64,000 bases of DNA from Linepithema humile (Eukaryota; Arthropoda; Insecta; Hymenoptera; Formicidae). Made by a program: the position numbers and the translations under genes. The notes beneath the pieces were generated by a model. The model saw only the letters and a program-made list of their open reading frames with translations. It did not search any database and was not told the DNA's origin. Every line of letters starts with the position of its first letter. Position 1 is the first letter of the stretch. Location: contig NC_090131.1 of the NCBI RefSeq assembly GCF_040581485.1, forward strand, positions 6,448,001 through 6,512,000, written 5' to 3'. Below, in pieces: positions 22,111 to 36,500 of the stretch.

Positions 22111-25100
22111 AGGATCGCTATTGTGTATACATACGTGCGCGCTTGACGGGTGGCTGAGCGATCGCTACGCGAGACGTTGTCAAACAGCGGGAACGATCGC
22201 GCCGGCGGATTCGTTAGTAATTACGCTGAATTATCAAGATACGAGTTCTATCTGATAAAGTACGAGTGTGTTGGAACAATGTTTCCAAATTTAATTCGCT
22301 CTGCGCAATCTTAGAGCGCGGCGAAAACTGCGCATCCTTGCGATCGCGTGAATAAGGTCGCGCAAATGAGGCCGTGAGATCTTCTCTCCCGCGATTCTTA
22401 TCTCGCGAGATTTAAAATTTGCACATATTTGAGAAGCATTGTTTTGATTCAAGCGATGTAACGCGAATTCGCATCTCAAAGTGCGGGAAGAGGAAACCGA
22501 TAGCGCAAAAGTCTCTCTGTCTCTCTCTCTTTCTCTTACCGCGAGTGCTACGTAAAAGGCGTTTAACCGCGTGACAGGGTAATCCAAAGGAGCTGAAACG
22601 TGCTCATATCGTCTTTGTTAATGGCTTTCGTGGAGCTCCTCTTTATTACGGAAGGTCGAGAAGTCGATGCTCATCGACTATCCGAGAGGCGCGCGGTGCG
22701 GTGCGGTGCGCTGCGACCTTGATCGCCCACGTCGCTCGGTATGCCACCGGTATAGAGGTACGCACGACCCGCGCGTCGACGTCGATAATTCACCACGTAC
22801 ATTCTCTCCGCGTGTCTCTCGCATTCGACGTTTTCGCGCCTCTCCACGCTGTGTGACAGGCGATCTGCGGGAAAAACAGCTCCCGCTTCATTGAACGGTT
22901 TAGCCTTTACGCTGGAATTTCTACGCGCTTCTTGATTTCCCCGTTACAGTCACTCGTGCCCGACTGTGATGCAATAAAATCGATGAAGTCTTCATTTCGC
23001 AAAGTAAAGCTGCTGTTCGGTTTTGATTTGAAAAACACGCCGTCGCAGGATCGGTGAAAATGAGGAAAGACGGAAACGCGAATGGAATTTTTGGCTCGAG
23101 CGGCTAATAGTGTCGTCAAGGTTGTGCGAAATTGCATTCATTTTTTTTTTTTTTTCGAACGCTCATAATGGAAGCTGTTTCGTAACTCTGAAACGTAAAT
23201 TGAACGAACTTCGATCTTCGTTCTTCGTTCAGTCATTTTTTGCTTCGAGCGTTTAAATCTCGATGAAATTCAATCCGAAAGGATTGCTCGCGGAAATTAT
23301 TTAAATGTGCGCTTTAAATGAACAGTCGATGCCCGTCTTCACGACAACGCAAACTATCGATGGGTCATGCTATCACGTCATATCTATCGCGGTAGAGGTC
23401 GCATATTGATAATGTAGGTCATGCATTTTCGATCTTGCACATTTGGTATGTGAATGGTACGTACATCGCTTCGCGCGTCCCCGTGGACCGATTCGGCCAC
23501 TGTTCTAGAGAGATCCATTTTTTCCCGAATAATTCTGAAAAATTTTCCTGGAAACAGCTGCCAATTTGGTTGACAGTTCAATTTATCTCGTAATATACGA
23601 GAAGCAATTGCCCTCGGCTCAATAATTCACGTCATCGCTCATATTTTTCGCTAAATACGATTATATAAATTTTTCGTTCCATTTGAATTTGTGTTGAAAT
23701 ATTTATAAAAATCATATTTTTGAGTATAATTTCGCAGAGATCTGCTCTTCAATTTTTATCAAATTTTTTAACGCGCGTTATCTTATGAAAACATCTTAGA
23801 ATTACTTGAAAGAAATATATAAAAGTGAAAAGATTTTTCGAGCAAATAATACTTAATCGAGATAATGTTTGAGAAATATAATTTCTCGATTCAGTAGACA
23901 CGAAAGCGTAGAATTTGCATTATTTTAATGCAATTTATCCAAAAATCGTGTTACGTGTCGAGAGCATATTGAACCATGCACGACTCTTTATTACCCTACT
24001 CCTACTAAAATTCGATATCCGACGGCTTCTAATAGGGATCGTCCAATTTAGGTCATACGTTCGTTTGTACAATCGCGTCGCACAGCGACCTTCGGTCCAA
24101 TGAGTATGCACTTTGCTTTGAGCGTGTGTTTTGATAATGCAATGAGCGAGTGCTTTGATGATGTTCGAGCGCTAGGAATGCAATCGACGTATCGCTTATT
24201 CGAGCAATCGGAAGTAATAAGGACAATCGTCTCTTATTACGTCACATTCATTACTCGTACTTCCACGCACGGTCATTGCTCTAAAACGCTTGCATCGCTT
24301 GCGATCGGGTTCATTGTGCCAAGTCGCTATCTTTTTACGCCGCTTGGCACGGCACCGCCGTTGTTTTCTACTATTTTACCGTCCTACTTCCGTATTTTGC
24401 CACAAACTTCGCATACGCATGATTGTGCAATCTTGCTTTTATTCCCATCAACGCGAAATACTGACAAACTATCAACTGAACTTTGATACTTTGATGGCGA
24501 TAATTATGCATCGATGCAGAATGGATACACCTACGCATAAGTTATGTACAAGTTTCCACGGCATCTGGGTCGTATTATATAATGCATCTTCCCCTTCATC
24601 AACGCTCTCTAACTCAACGATAAAACTTATAAAACTTATAAATAAGTAAAAGTTTCCAATGACTATATTGCTGTCGGGCGATCATATGTACCGTAAGATA
24701 ATGAGTTTTGGCTACAATGCAACGTTGCAGCTATTATCATTTAAAAAAACTCGATTGCAATTACTACCATGAAAAAGCGAGAGTTAAGCAGCTTTAATAT
24801 ATTTATTAATTTTTCATTGCTATAACTTGGGACGACGATTCTCGTAGGCGTTTGCGAGCGTAGGTAGATACTATCTACCTACTACTGCTTATTAATCCTA
24901 AGCCCGCATAAACGCGTTCTTTGATCTGTGACAAAATTCATTACAGAATTCTATTTATAATTTTTTACGACGCATTTACGACAAAAATATAACGAAAAAC
25001 GTTTTAAAATTGGAAAATATTTTTCAGTGATATGAATTGGCCTTTTCATATTTTTTTATGGAATTTTTACACGAGTTTTATATATAAATTTTATTTTATA

Positions 25101-28100
25101 TTTTTTACACAAGCTTTATATATAAAAAAAAGTTTTATGTATGAAACTTTTTTTACTAAATAACATATTGACCGTTTTATTCAACTACTTTCTATCGAAA
25201 GCCATCTATTTAAAAATTTAATTAAGCCATTTTTATTTCTGTTTTATGTCAATTCTAAATTTTTATTACATAAATTTATAAGTAGATTTTTATCTGTAAT
25301 TCTGTCGGAAATTATAGATTATCTAAAGCGGCTTTAAAAATCAAAAATAAAATTTGTTATATATATTTTATTACATTTATTTTATCAAATATGTTTTGTG
25401 TGACATTTAAGTAATTAATTAATATTTTAAATTACGGTATATATGAAAAATAAAATTATATTTTTTTGCCTCGACAAATGAAAAAGCGTCTTTGCCGTGA
25501 TGATTCATTATGAATACAATGTTCAAGAATCTTAAACGATAATTTCCTGCACTTTAGCCGTTCTAAGAAATGCCACGTGCCAAACAAATCGACATTTATT
25601 TGAAATTATTGTGGCGTATTCGCCCACTTTAGAAAATAACTCACTGGATGACTCATATATTAAAATTAAATACATCATTATGCAGCATTGCTGTATGTCG
25701 AATCTTACGTCACCCTGTGTGGTACACGGCTCTTACTCGTTGTTATACATCTGCTTCGCTAGCTTTGAACCAAGAATATCTTTATGAAATGTCAGCGAGG
25801 TTAAAATTTCTCGGTTTGAGCAAGAACAGTATAGAGAACGTAACAACAATAGAAGCTTGAAATTCCAACGAGTTAGAATGCAAAAACAATTCGGGTTTGC
25901 ACGCTGAACTCTATCTAAGGTGGAAAGTCGATACTTCGCTAATATTTGATAATCTTCGATTCTGCTAACCGCTCTCTTGCATACGCTCAACAGTTCTAAC
26001 GAGGACGAGAAATGTGACGGATATTTACTTTGCGTCAGCAAAGTCAGCATTAACACGGTGGACTTATGATACGCGTACAAAGCCGCACAGTTATAGCCAG
26101 ATAAGCTTCGTGTCGTGTTCATCGTGTCGCGTTTGAAAGAATAAACAAAGAGTAAACGCATATAATAACGAAATATTATACTAAATAAGCGACAGAACAC
26201 GAGCATGCGATAGACAATATGCAGGATAATAACTCACAATAGGCTGAAAAATTTGCAGTTAAAAGGAATTCCATTTAATAAAAAGAATTTCTGTGTATTT
26301 TAAAGCAGCAATATTTGTCTTGATTTTAGTAAAATTTGCACAATTAGCAGAAATATTTTTTGCCAAAGTGAAGACTGATGATTCCGCGACGTCTCGTGCA
26401 TGGAAAAGAGAGGATAAGGATTACGTCTTTCCAAAAATATACCGGAAACTAATAATTAATATTGAACCAAACGCATCTTTCTGGAATCAACAAATTATAT
26501 CAAAGTTTTTAATCGCAAAAATAACAAACTTTATCTCAGCATCGATGGGGCATCATGGCCAACGATAAAGTGTACTGGCAGCTTTTATCAATGTGCAAAC
26601 CAAAAGAGATCCGGCAAACGTTATCGCTAACCGGATCTGCCGCTCCTTCGAGAGATAACCGGACGCTAACGAAGTTAATCAACACGAAATAGTCGATGTA
26701 TTTCAACGGATACATCCATTGCACGCATCGATGATTTATTCGCTCAAAAAAGTCCTGCTTCTTTCTTTTGGATTGTAACGTCGGAAGCGCGAGATTATAT
26801 AATTTATTTTTTCTTGCATTATACGTCTAAATGTACATTAATTTTTTGCATGCCGTCAATTCGTGTTTGTTCCATTTTAATGACATTATTCAATATAGCT
26901 GCAGCGAGCAATCAGGAGTTTTATTATTTTCTACTAAATTGACGGCATAATTCGCGCACCTGCGTGTTATTTTCTCGTAGCGAAAGTTATTAAAATTCTG
27001 CATCTGATGTAGATATTATTTTAGATATTTTTACTTTCCATATTCCATGTATTTCATCTTCCGTTTAGAAGAATTGTAAAATTATCATTCAAAGCGCCTA
27101 ATAATTTAAATCCAACAGTCGCGTTGTAACTTTCAATGCCGCGAATGCGATTGCTTGGTATCGTCGAGAGATCCAGAAAGCTTGTAAATACATAATATTG
27201 TACTCATTTACGATATTTCAATGACGGAGCTTTCGCAAGAGCGATCTCGCTATACCGCCAATAGCCACCACGATTTATATCCGACTTTTTTTTTGAGCTC
27301 TCGAGCATTTTCACTTCACTGGTGGCTACGCGCGCACAAAGGATTCGTTTGGAAGCCCCTCGTATTACAGAATATGTAACGCTGAGCGAAAAGGCTTCGC
27401 CAGTGCATCGGTGCATTCGTCCGCGATATCAACGGCGAGATCGAAGCTCCCCACACTCTGCCATTATTAAACCATTTCGCACTGGCAGTAGTGAATTTTA
27501 CGCCAGTCATCTCGCGAGCTAAGCTGGGACACTTACTTATGCATTTGCGATGCAGTTTGAATCTATTCTTGAAGTTGAATTTATCGAACGGCTTTGACCC
27601 TCCACTCTTGATAGCGATATCGGACGCATAAAGTTGTTAGACGTAAGGTCGTTAAACGCATACCTTCCGCTCAACCTCGCTTCCGTAGACTGCAACTTTG
27701 CAACTTTGTGTGCCTTCATGCGTTGTAATTGCGGCATATATTGCTCCTCCAATGTAATATCTAGATATCTTTAAATAATTAGATCATGTGGGCACATCCG
27801 CGCGTGAAAAAATCTGATACTGTTCATAATGGAATAATTATTGAAACTAGCAAAGTTAGTTTACATTAATAGAAATAAAAATAATTCAGTTATATTTTTT
27901 GAAGGATATTTTTGTTAAAAATATATAATACTGAAATCTACAAATCCCGATATCTGCAAATTTAAATATTTCAAGATATCTCAATATTGAATTAAAACAG
28001 CGATTTAACGCTACGGTAATTGCAAGCTTTATAAGTGAGACAACGGGTATAAGCAAAAGCGTGTGTTTGGTTCGCGTGAAAATGGAGTATTGATTAATTG

Positions 28101-30583
28101 ATCAGTTATGTGTGTGTGTATGTGTGCGAGGTTGTTTATAGTGAAATAAGAAAGTTGACAATATTACGTAAATAGTAAATTATCCTGTCGAGGCCACTCG
28201 TTCATTCTCGGTTACATACATAGTAGGCATTCGCCTACAGAAAAATATTCATTGTTCCAGAATAATGCATCGGTATTCGCGTGGTCATTAAATTAAATAT
28301 TTAAATTGCAAACACTATTCACTACCAGTGTGTAACGCTATCTTCAATGTACATTTAATGTCGCTGACAAATGAGTGAATTTTCAACGTTAATTTTACTG
28401 CTTTTAAAACTGATATTACTTTTAAACGATCGACGTCTTTCATATCCACATTTGCATTGATAATTTTTGTTTAAAGTATTCAGACTTCAGATACTATTTA
28501 TCATTATTATAATAATGCTTTTAATGTCCATTTAATGATGCTGCGTAAATTTTTGGCCGCATTAATTTTAACTTATCTTTACTCTTTCGAATATCAGCTA
28601 CATTAAATTGTTTTCATCATTTTGAATAAATTACGTTTTTACAAATAATTCTTTTGTTAAATTAATATTAATAAATTAAAAATAATCATATTTTAATAAT
28701 GCTAAATATTGATTTTTTTATGTATTACATTACGTTTTCAAAATTTAGGAATTTTTCAGATTATGATCGTATAATAATAAATTTTATTTTTTACTTATGC
28801 AAAATAAAGAAATAAATTTTGAAAGGGCATTTATCTATAGGTTTTTGTATGTTTGTGTAATTACGCGCTCTTTTTAAAATCGTGCAATTTGAGATGTGGC
28901 TCACATTATTACACATTTGATCGTCGAATCGAGTGCTCGTTAAATTTCCACCGTTAACTCGCTGCTACCTCTCGTTTACAATACGATCGCGTTTCAATCT
29001 CGGATTACACTATGTTTCCATATACATGTTTACAACAGACTCGTTTCTCTCTCATCTCTATTAAATATAGATATTTTTGTATATCTTTATTTCAAATAAT
29101 AGGCATTTTCCAACATTTACACGGATCAGCTATCTTCTTTTTTTTTTTTTTTAAATTCGAATCTCGTCTGAATTATCATTAAATTGTCGCTGCTCGAGTG
29201 AACAGCGATAATGCGAGAATTCAATTTTGGCTCGATTTCTTGGAACCAATTTGATTTCGTATATAAGGAGCAAATATCTCGGATAGTATCTATAGATACT
29301 GCTTTAATGCCGCGGGATATAAATAAAAGACTTTTCATATCGATTTCTGGATTCTTGCACATTCTTTACTACGCGTCGCGAGCCAGTGTAAATTATTCTG
29401 ATAATGGCTATTGCATGCGGTCGACGATCCTCTCTCTTAATGGGCTTGCCAGGACATAAGATCCGCTCGAGGCCAGACGGCGCCAGTTTCTCGGCTCCTT
29501 GCCATTACCAGCAGCATGTATTTCACTATCTTGCTATGCGCATGCATATTTCCAAACAGTTCGATATCGCAGACGAGAAGTTGGAATAGAAGTTGAAACT
29601 CGATAAAAGTGTGAGGGAGAAGTGATGCGTGTAAAAATTGAATACAGTAAAAATCCTTAGAATAAAGCAAATAGCGCATCGATGCATTTCATACCTATTT
29701 TGCATATTAGAAACACTGCGAATATATTACGAATTACAAACTCTTTTCTATATTTTTCTAACAAAGGACACGCAAGATAACAGACTTTATTCAGAAATAA
29801 TATCGTTAATGGCAGGGAAAAGGTATACAAAAGCACAAACGTGTGTTACCTGACATAAATTCCGCTGAGAACGATGATTAATGTCTTTGCAAGAAAAACA
29901 TAATCATTCGTGTTTGCGATCGTCCTAATCTATGATTGACTTATTTTGGAGTCATTCGATCGGAGTTGCGTCCTTGGTCGAATATCGTTCTCCTTGCTAG
30001 CGGCCCATATTTTTATCGACGGAACTGTCTATTTTTAGGAACATACAACAAAATATCGACACCGCGCCAAGGTTTTGTCAATGAGGTTTTCTCGACGCAA
30101 GTCGAACGAACGTGATCTTATCAAGAATGTGACGCGAAGTATCGCTGCGCTTTATATAACTTGCCTTGAATGCCATTTATCGTACGTGCCTCTCCGCAAT
30201 CAATTCTTTAATAAATTACGAAGATTTTTGATTGTTCTTACTAAAGAGAATAATTCCAAATTCATTGAAAAATTTTTAAGTATCGTAAATTCGAGTTGCC
30301 GTTCAATTTTTGTTGGGAGCACGTTTCCTCAACGAAATCTCGCGCGTAACTTTCTTACTGGCTACTGCGTCGGACTTACAATAGCCAGCTGAGCTGAATG
30401 CTACACGTAGACCATTTTCCGGGTCAACGGCCCAACTGCATATGACGCACGTCAGGCAGAAAGGCAAAGGTTAGGTTGGGATTGAAACAGCTGATACGAA
30501 AACAAAGGGACGCGCCTCTGCTTTCATTAGAGGATAGATAAAGCGCGTTAATCGATAAGAACACGTGTGGTACGGATTTTCAG
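22111..30583. other. Long non-coding stretch upstream of GDAP2
   Basis: No exon with recognisable protein similarity was found on either strand. The first kilobase is still CpG-rich and includes GAGA-type runs (about 22515-22535). Farther on the DNA is AT-rich, with a perfect 11-bp-arm palindrome around GTAGGTAGATA (24860-24882), a diverged 47-bp tandem repeat near 25070-25120, a T/A run near 29140 and GT-rich DNA near 28110. It may be the long 5' intron of GDAP2 or plain intergenic DNA. Confidence 0.5.
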
Positions 30584-30587
30584 CTGA

Positions 30588-33500
30588 ATGAGGCTGATGG
30601 AACCGTTGGGTGTCGCCCAGGACATTGTGGAGCCGGCTGCGCTGAAACGATGGGCCGATTATCCCATCCAGCATCGATTCACGGACTACTCCGAATCGGT
30701 CAGAGAAACGGCGCATCACGCTATAAGCCCTTTCCCTTATCAACCGTCACTTAACAACAAGCTCGCGCTATGGTAAGATATTAAGCTTGAAATTTTATCT
30801 TGTAACATATTGCCTTATAATATTATCTCTGAACATAAAGCCACGTTGTTTAAAATTGTGCGAATTTGTTGATATAATTGACACGTGCTTGACTTTAATT
30901 ATATAATAAAGGGAAATTTGAGCAATTATAACTAGCTTCGGCTCTATCAGCTTGTTATTTTTCAAGAATATTATTTTAATAAGAAAAAGAGCTATATATT
31001 TATATTGTATTTTTAATTATATAAATATTTGGAGTAAAGAAATTATATTGTTCGTATCATTATTTGTAACCACGATTATGCGACGAATTAATGCTACAAA
31101 AATTATTTCAGGACTGGAGACATCTCAATATTGCAAGTGGATGCAGTAGTGAATCCTACCAACGAGACGATGGATGATAATAGTCCAATGTGCCAAAAAA
31201 TATTTAGCCGAGCTGGTTCTGCACTCAAAATAGAAATATATAATGAAGTGAAAGGTTTGTGTGCTAACATAGTTTTTAATTGTGTCGGATAATAATGGAA
31301 ATCTATCTAATACTCTGTGTTTTGAAATTGCAGAATGCAGAACTGGCGAAGTAAGAGTAACACAGGGTCACGGATTACCTGCTCGTTTTATTATTCATAC
31401 TGTTGGACCAGTTTATAACGTCAAGTATCAAACAGCTGCGCAAAATACATTACATTGTTGCTATAGGTAATTTAAATATGTTTATACGAGTGTGAATATT
31501 ATTTTTGCACGTGCTGATGTGTTAGGCCATATGTGTGAAATCAGTTCCGAATGAAATATGTGTATGTGCAAGTAGAAAAAGGTATAGAGTTTGAGAAAAT
31601 ATTTTTTTATGTAACTGTGTTTCAGTAAATACAAAATAATATCGATTTGAACTTTTTAACTGCATCATTTATTTGCTGCAGCATTGTTGTTATTTAGATT
31701 GATTACATATTGGTTAAAATTATAAATTTTATAATTTATTATGATTTACCGAATGAAACATATCATCAAAACTATGTTGTATTAAGTTACGATTTTTTTA
31801 AATTATTGATGCATATTTGCTCCAAATGTATAAATATTTCTATTGAAAAATGATATCATCGGTTAAACGTATTTAATTATTAATAACTTTTTTCAACCGT
31901 GCATAAATTCAATACAGGATGCTTAAAAAAATGTTAACACTTATATAGAAGTAACTTTTTGGCATATTTCTTGCGAACCAAATTTCTGTGGATAATTGGA
32001 AGACTTTATCCATGCAGCTTTCTTCTTTGTTTCAAAGACAATCTCGTTGCTATTTCAATTAACTGCAAAATACGTACATGTACAAATTCTCCATATAAGT
32101 GTTAACATTTTTTTTAAGTACCCTTATAATACTACAGATATAAATAAAATATGCGATCTAATCAAAACATCGCGATACATATGTATATCTGACATATTTC
32201 CTTTTTTTTCCAGAAATGTCTTGCAAAAAGCAAGAGAACTAGGGCTGCGTACCATTGCTTTGCCAGTAATAAATTCGGTACGGAGAAATTATCCTCCAGA
32301 TGCAGGAGCGCACATAGCTCTCAGTAAGTACGGATGTAAATATAAATTTAAGTACGATTTTTTTTAAATTTGAGACAAATAACTGATTTCTTTCTGTAGG
32401 AACTGTACGTAGATTTATGGAGCAATATAGTGATTCATTAACATGTATTATATTTGTACTGGAACCGTGCGACCTCGGGATATACGAAGTCCTTCTGCCG
32501 CTTTACTTTCCCCGAAATTTGGCAGAGCAGGATAACGCTTGCTGGCAGTTGCCGAATGACATTGGTGGTATGGATGGGGAACCTTTACTCCCAGACAGAC
32601 AAATCAGAATTATTGACAATCCTCAGCATGCGTTACACGGTAACAAAACATTCCACTGAATCTTCGCATCCTAGATAGAGTTTAAAGAAACTTTTTACCG
32701 ACAAATTCTATCGGTTTTGCAGGTGACGAGACGGTGGAACTTTCGGCACAATTAGAGACATCGGTGAATATCGGCGAGCATGCTTTTGCACAAATGCAAG
32801 GTGATTTGGACCGCCAGAGACTCTTGGGAGAGAGGCCTCCTGCCGATCCACTGGCGGATATCATGCTCAAGCAAATGCAGCAAAAAGAAAGGTACGAATT
32901 TACGATAGTTCAAATAATTTTGTTAAGATGTATCGTGCAAACGACATTTATATTACATTTCCACAGAAACAGAAGATTCAAAGATTTCAGGTTCACTAAT
33001 AAATAACAATGTGAATAATTGGTGCATTTGAATCAGGAGAACATTTATCTTTCATCTTTCTAATATTTTTTTTCTCTCAAATGATATTAGCAGCATGTAT
33101 GAACATTAATTTAATGTAAAAGAGTTAACTGGGACAATAGTCTTGCATGTGAAATTGCAGACAGTCTCGTCTCCTGATTTAAATTCACTAAACCAATTTA
33201 TAACAACATAATTTGCGTTTTGTTAGGTAAATACACAAACAAATAATTGTTATAAGGTGTTACAAAAGCACCTTGTGCTGCAATAAGTTCTGCTGAACGC
33301 CTTCAGATTATGTGTTGATCGTATAAATCTGCGCTGAGCACAAGGGCTTTCGACTATTTTTCGTAGTCGACGCTCATCATCTTTCTTTATCATTCGCTTC
33401 CTCGTGAATGGTGGACTGATAAAAGATGCATGTACAAGTGAGGTCTGCGCCGCAATAGGTCCGGGGGGACGTCCTCAGATTATGTTGATCGCATATATCT

Positions 33501-36500
33501 AAAAACTGCGCAAGAGCTGCAGCTTTCGACTGGTTTTCATAGCGACGCCCATCACCTCTCCTTCATCGCTCGCGTCCTCGCGAGTCGCGATAAAAAGATG
33601 AACCACAAATCACGTGTGTGTCTTTCTGTATGTTGTTTTTATTTTGCGTGTTTATCTCGTCGTTAGGCAGGACGTCGCGCGAACGTGATAGCCAATCCGA
33701 AGCCTGTTCCTAAAGACGCGAGCGATTAGGAAGTGGATCCACTATAATCAGTGGAGAGTTAAGTGTAATAGAGAAAATATTAAGAATAGGATTAAATATT
33801 AAATATTAGGAAGAGCAATTTTTTTGGAATTATTTTACTTCAAGGAAACGGAATGGATTAATTATTTCTAATTCTCTCATTTCCTAAATGAGAGAATGTT
33901 CATGATATATTAATCCATTTCATTTTCTTGTTCTTTGAAATAAAATAATTCTAATTTCCTATTCCTAATATTTAATATTTATTCCTAATATTTTCTCTAT
34001 TGTGCGTTATATGGGCCTTATATGTATAAATCTCATCCAATTCTGATTGCAGAATATTTAACTTTTCTTAGTGTTACGTAAGTTATATGCATTACCATGT
34101 GTAGTTTGTCACTAACAATAAGTTTCCTTCCATATCGGCTATCAAGTATAAAAATGAAAATTACGTTTCATCTCAGGTGGTGTTGTAGATTTTATGTGTG
34201 CATTTATAAATTATTGATGTGATATTTACGCAAATTTTTTAGACAGATAATATAGGCTATTGAAAATTAATAATGATTAAATAATTAGGATAGTACTGTT
34301 TTGAGTATTGATTATGAAGAATACTTAATTGGGAAATTGGGAAGTTGCAATCGAAAATTGATGCAAAGATACAAACGTTTAATGTATTAAATACAATTTT
34401 GTAATAGGAACAAGCTGTCGAAATTTTGACAAAAATATTGGAGATGTTGTTTACAAACAAGAATACGAAATGCTATTCTAAATTATATGCATAACTTATG
34501 CAAATATGCTACACGTGAACATAAATCATTATAGTTCCATTAAAATGAATGAGGAACTTCGAACATTGAAGCTATTTCTGAGTTTAAATTAATTTTATTT
34601 TATTGTGAGTATTAATAGACGAGAAGATTTTTTTAGACAGAGTACTAAATTTACATTGATTCATGAATTTACATTTAATTAAATTAAATTTTTACGTGTG
34701 TTAGGAAGGATATCAATTCTAATTATCGTTTGATGAAAGCAATTTCTATAAAAAAATTCTATCGAAATAATATTAAATTAATCAAATGTGAAGTTAGTCA
34801 AAATATAAAACTGACATAAAATTTATTATTAAAATATTTACAGCAATCTGTTCGTCGTCATTGGTGAAATTAAATTATTTACTGACTTGCGTGCGCGTAT
34901 ATTTGACAACGTTATCATACTTATAAAGCCGTTTATCGACTTTTGACGTATGTGCAAAGTTTGTTTGGCGATATTCTTTTTTTAATTAACTTCAAGATCA
35001 AAATATCATTTGCGTCATGGAAATAAATCATTCACATGGTCCTGACATTTTCTGTCGCATTAAATGTTTATTCTCGGACTAAGATCGACGTCATTCTATC
35101 ATGACTAGTACGCTTTATTATAGCAAAAACGGAACACCCACTGGTGTTACCAGAACCATTGATTACATTTGAGTGACTCATTATGCGCGTCTCTTTTTCG
35201 AAGCAAGACTTGGCAGTCCGTTTGTTACTTTAATAAGACAGTAATTGATTTCCATTGTATTACATAATGTCAGCAGCATATCGTGCGTGGTATTGAAGCA
35301 AATAGTTTTGCGAAATATGAATAATTTATTTCTAAAAATACAAAAGTTTTATCTGGATATTTTCATACGTTTTACATTTAGAAAAATCGGATTATGGTTT
35401 CACCTGCGGCTCAAACGAATGCCTTTGCTTGGTGATTTCGATGGAACACCTTGAATCCGTTTAATCGCGGTCAGGGTCATGAAATCTTGAGCAAAGATGT
35501 GATGCTTGAGACATTATTGCGCGTTGTAATTACGTGCGGTATCAGCACTTTTACATTATTCTGTTATCTAATTTTTCCTTCAGAAAAAAAATCATTTGGA
35601 AGAATATTTTTTTACATTATAATCACGCACGCGCGCGTATGTATTATCATATGTACACGGTATATTTTTCAATAATTATTTATTTAATTTTAAGTTATAA
35701 TTTAAATTATTATTCCTTTTTTACATGAAACTTTGATATAAAATGCAAATTGCAGCGACATACCGTTCTCGTGTATTCTATTTGCAAACGCGGATTTCCT
35801 GAAATTTCTCAAAATACCACGGTTGCCCCGATTAATCTGCAAAGCGTATATTTACTTTTCAATCTAAAATAATCTCGAACACCGGATGTTCCTACCACGC
35901 ACGAATATTTCAGCGAAACGTTAATTCATTGATAAGTACGACGTCAATGCGCGATTTTTGGAGCTGTTTCATGAAATCTCTCGGTTTGCATTCGAAAGCG
36001 TAATCTTCATTGTGCTAATTTTAGCTAACATTAATTACATTTATTTATTAATTAAACTGATTTGATTACTAATTTACAAATTGTGACTTCTGTCTAAAAA
36101 GAATAATCTGTTATGCAAGAACATCTACAAATTGAAAGAAAAATTATTATTTTGAAGGAACAGAAACAAAAGTTCAAATTATATTGTAAATATTATATTA
36201 AGCGTTAAATCGTCCAATCATTGCTATTCAATAATATCTGATAATGATCTAAAACATCGCACTTATGTATCGAAAATGTTATTCACACTTTAAATTGACC
36301 TCTGCAACAGCCTTATACAAATCCAATTAAAAATGTATGATTGATCATAAAAAGAAGGTTTCAAAAAAAGTGTGTGTATTCACGCTGTTACAATTACATC
36401 GTCAAATTCGAGCAACATGATCGTTATCTTAAAATTACCCCGAGGATAATGAAAATTGGATAATGTAAAATGCAAAACTAACTCCATGTGTAAATTATCT

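Noticed and set aside
27537..27752. 71-aa minus-strand frame opening M-E-E-Q-Y-M-P-Q-L-Q
   Set aside because: Short, no similarity I recognise, no splice partners and no promoter-like context.
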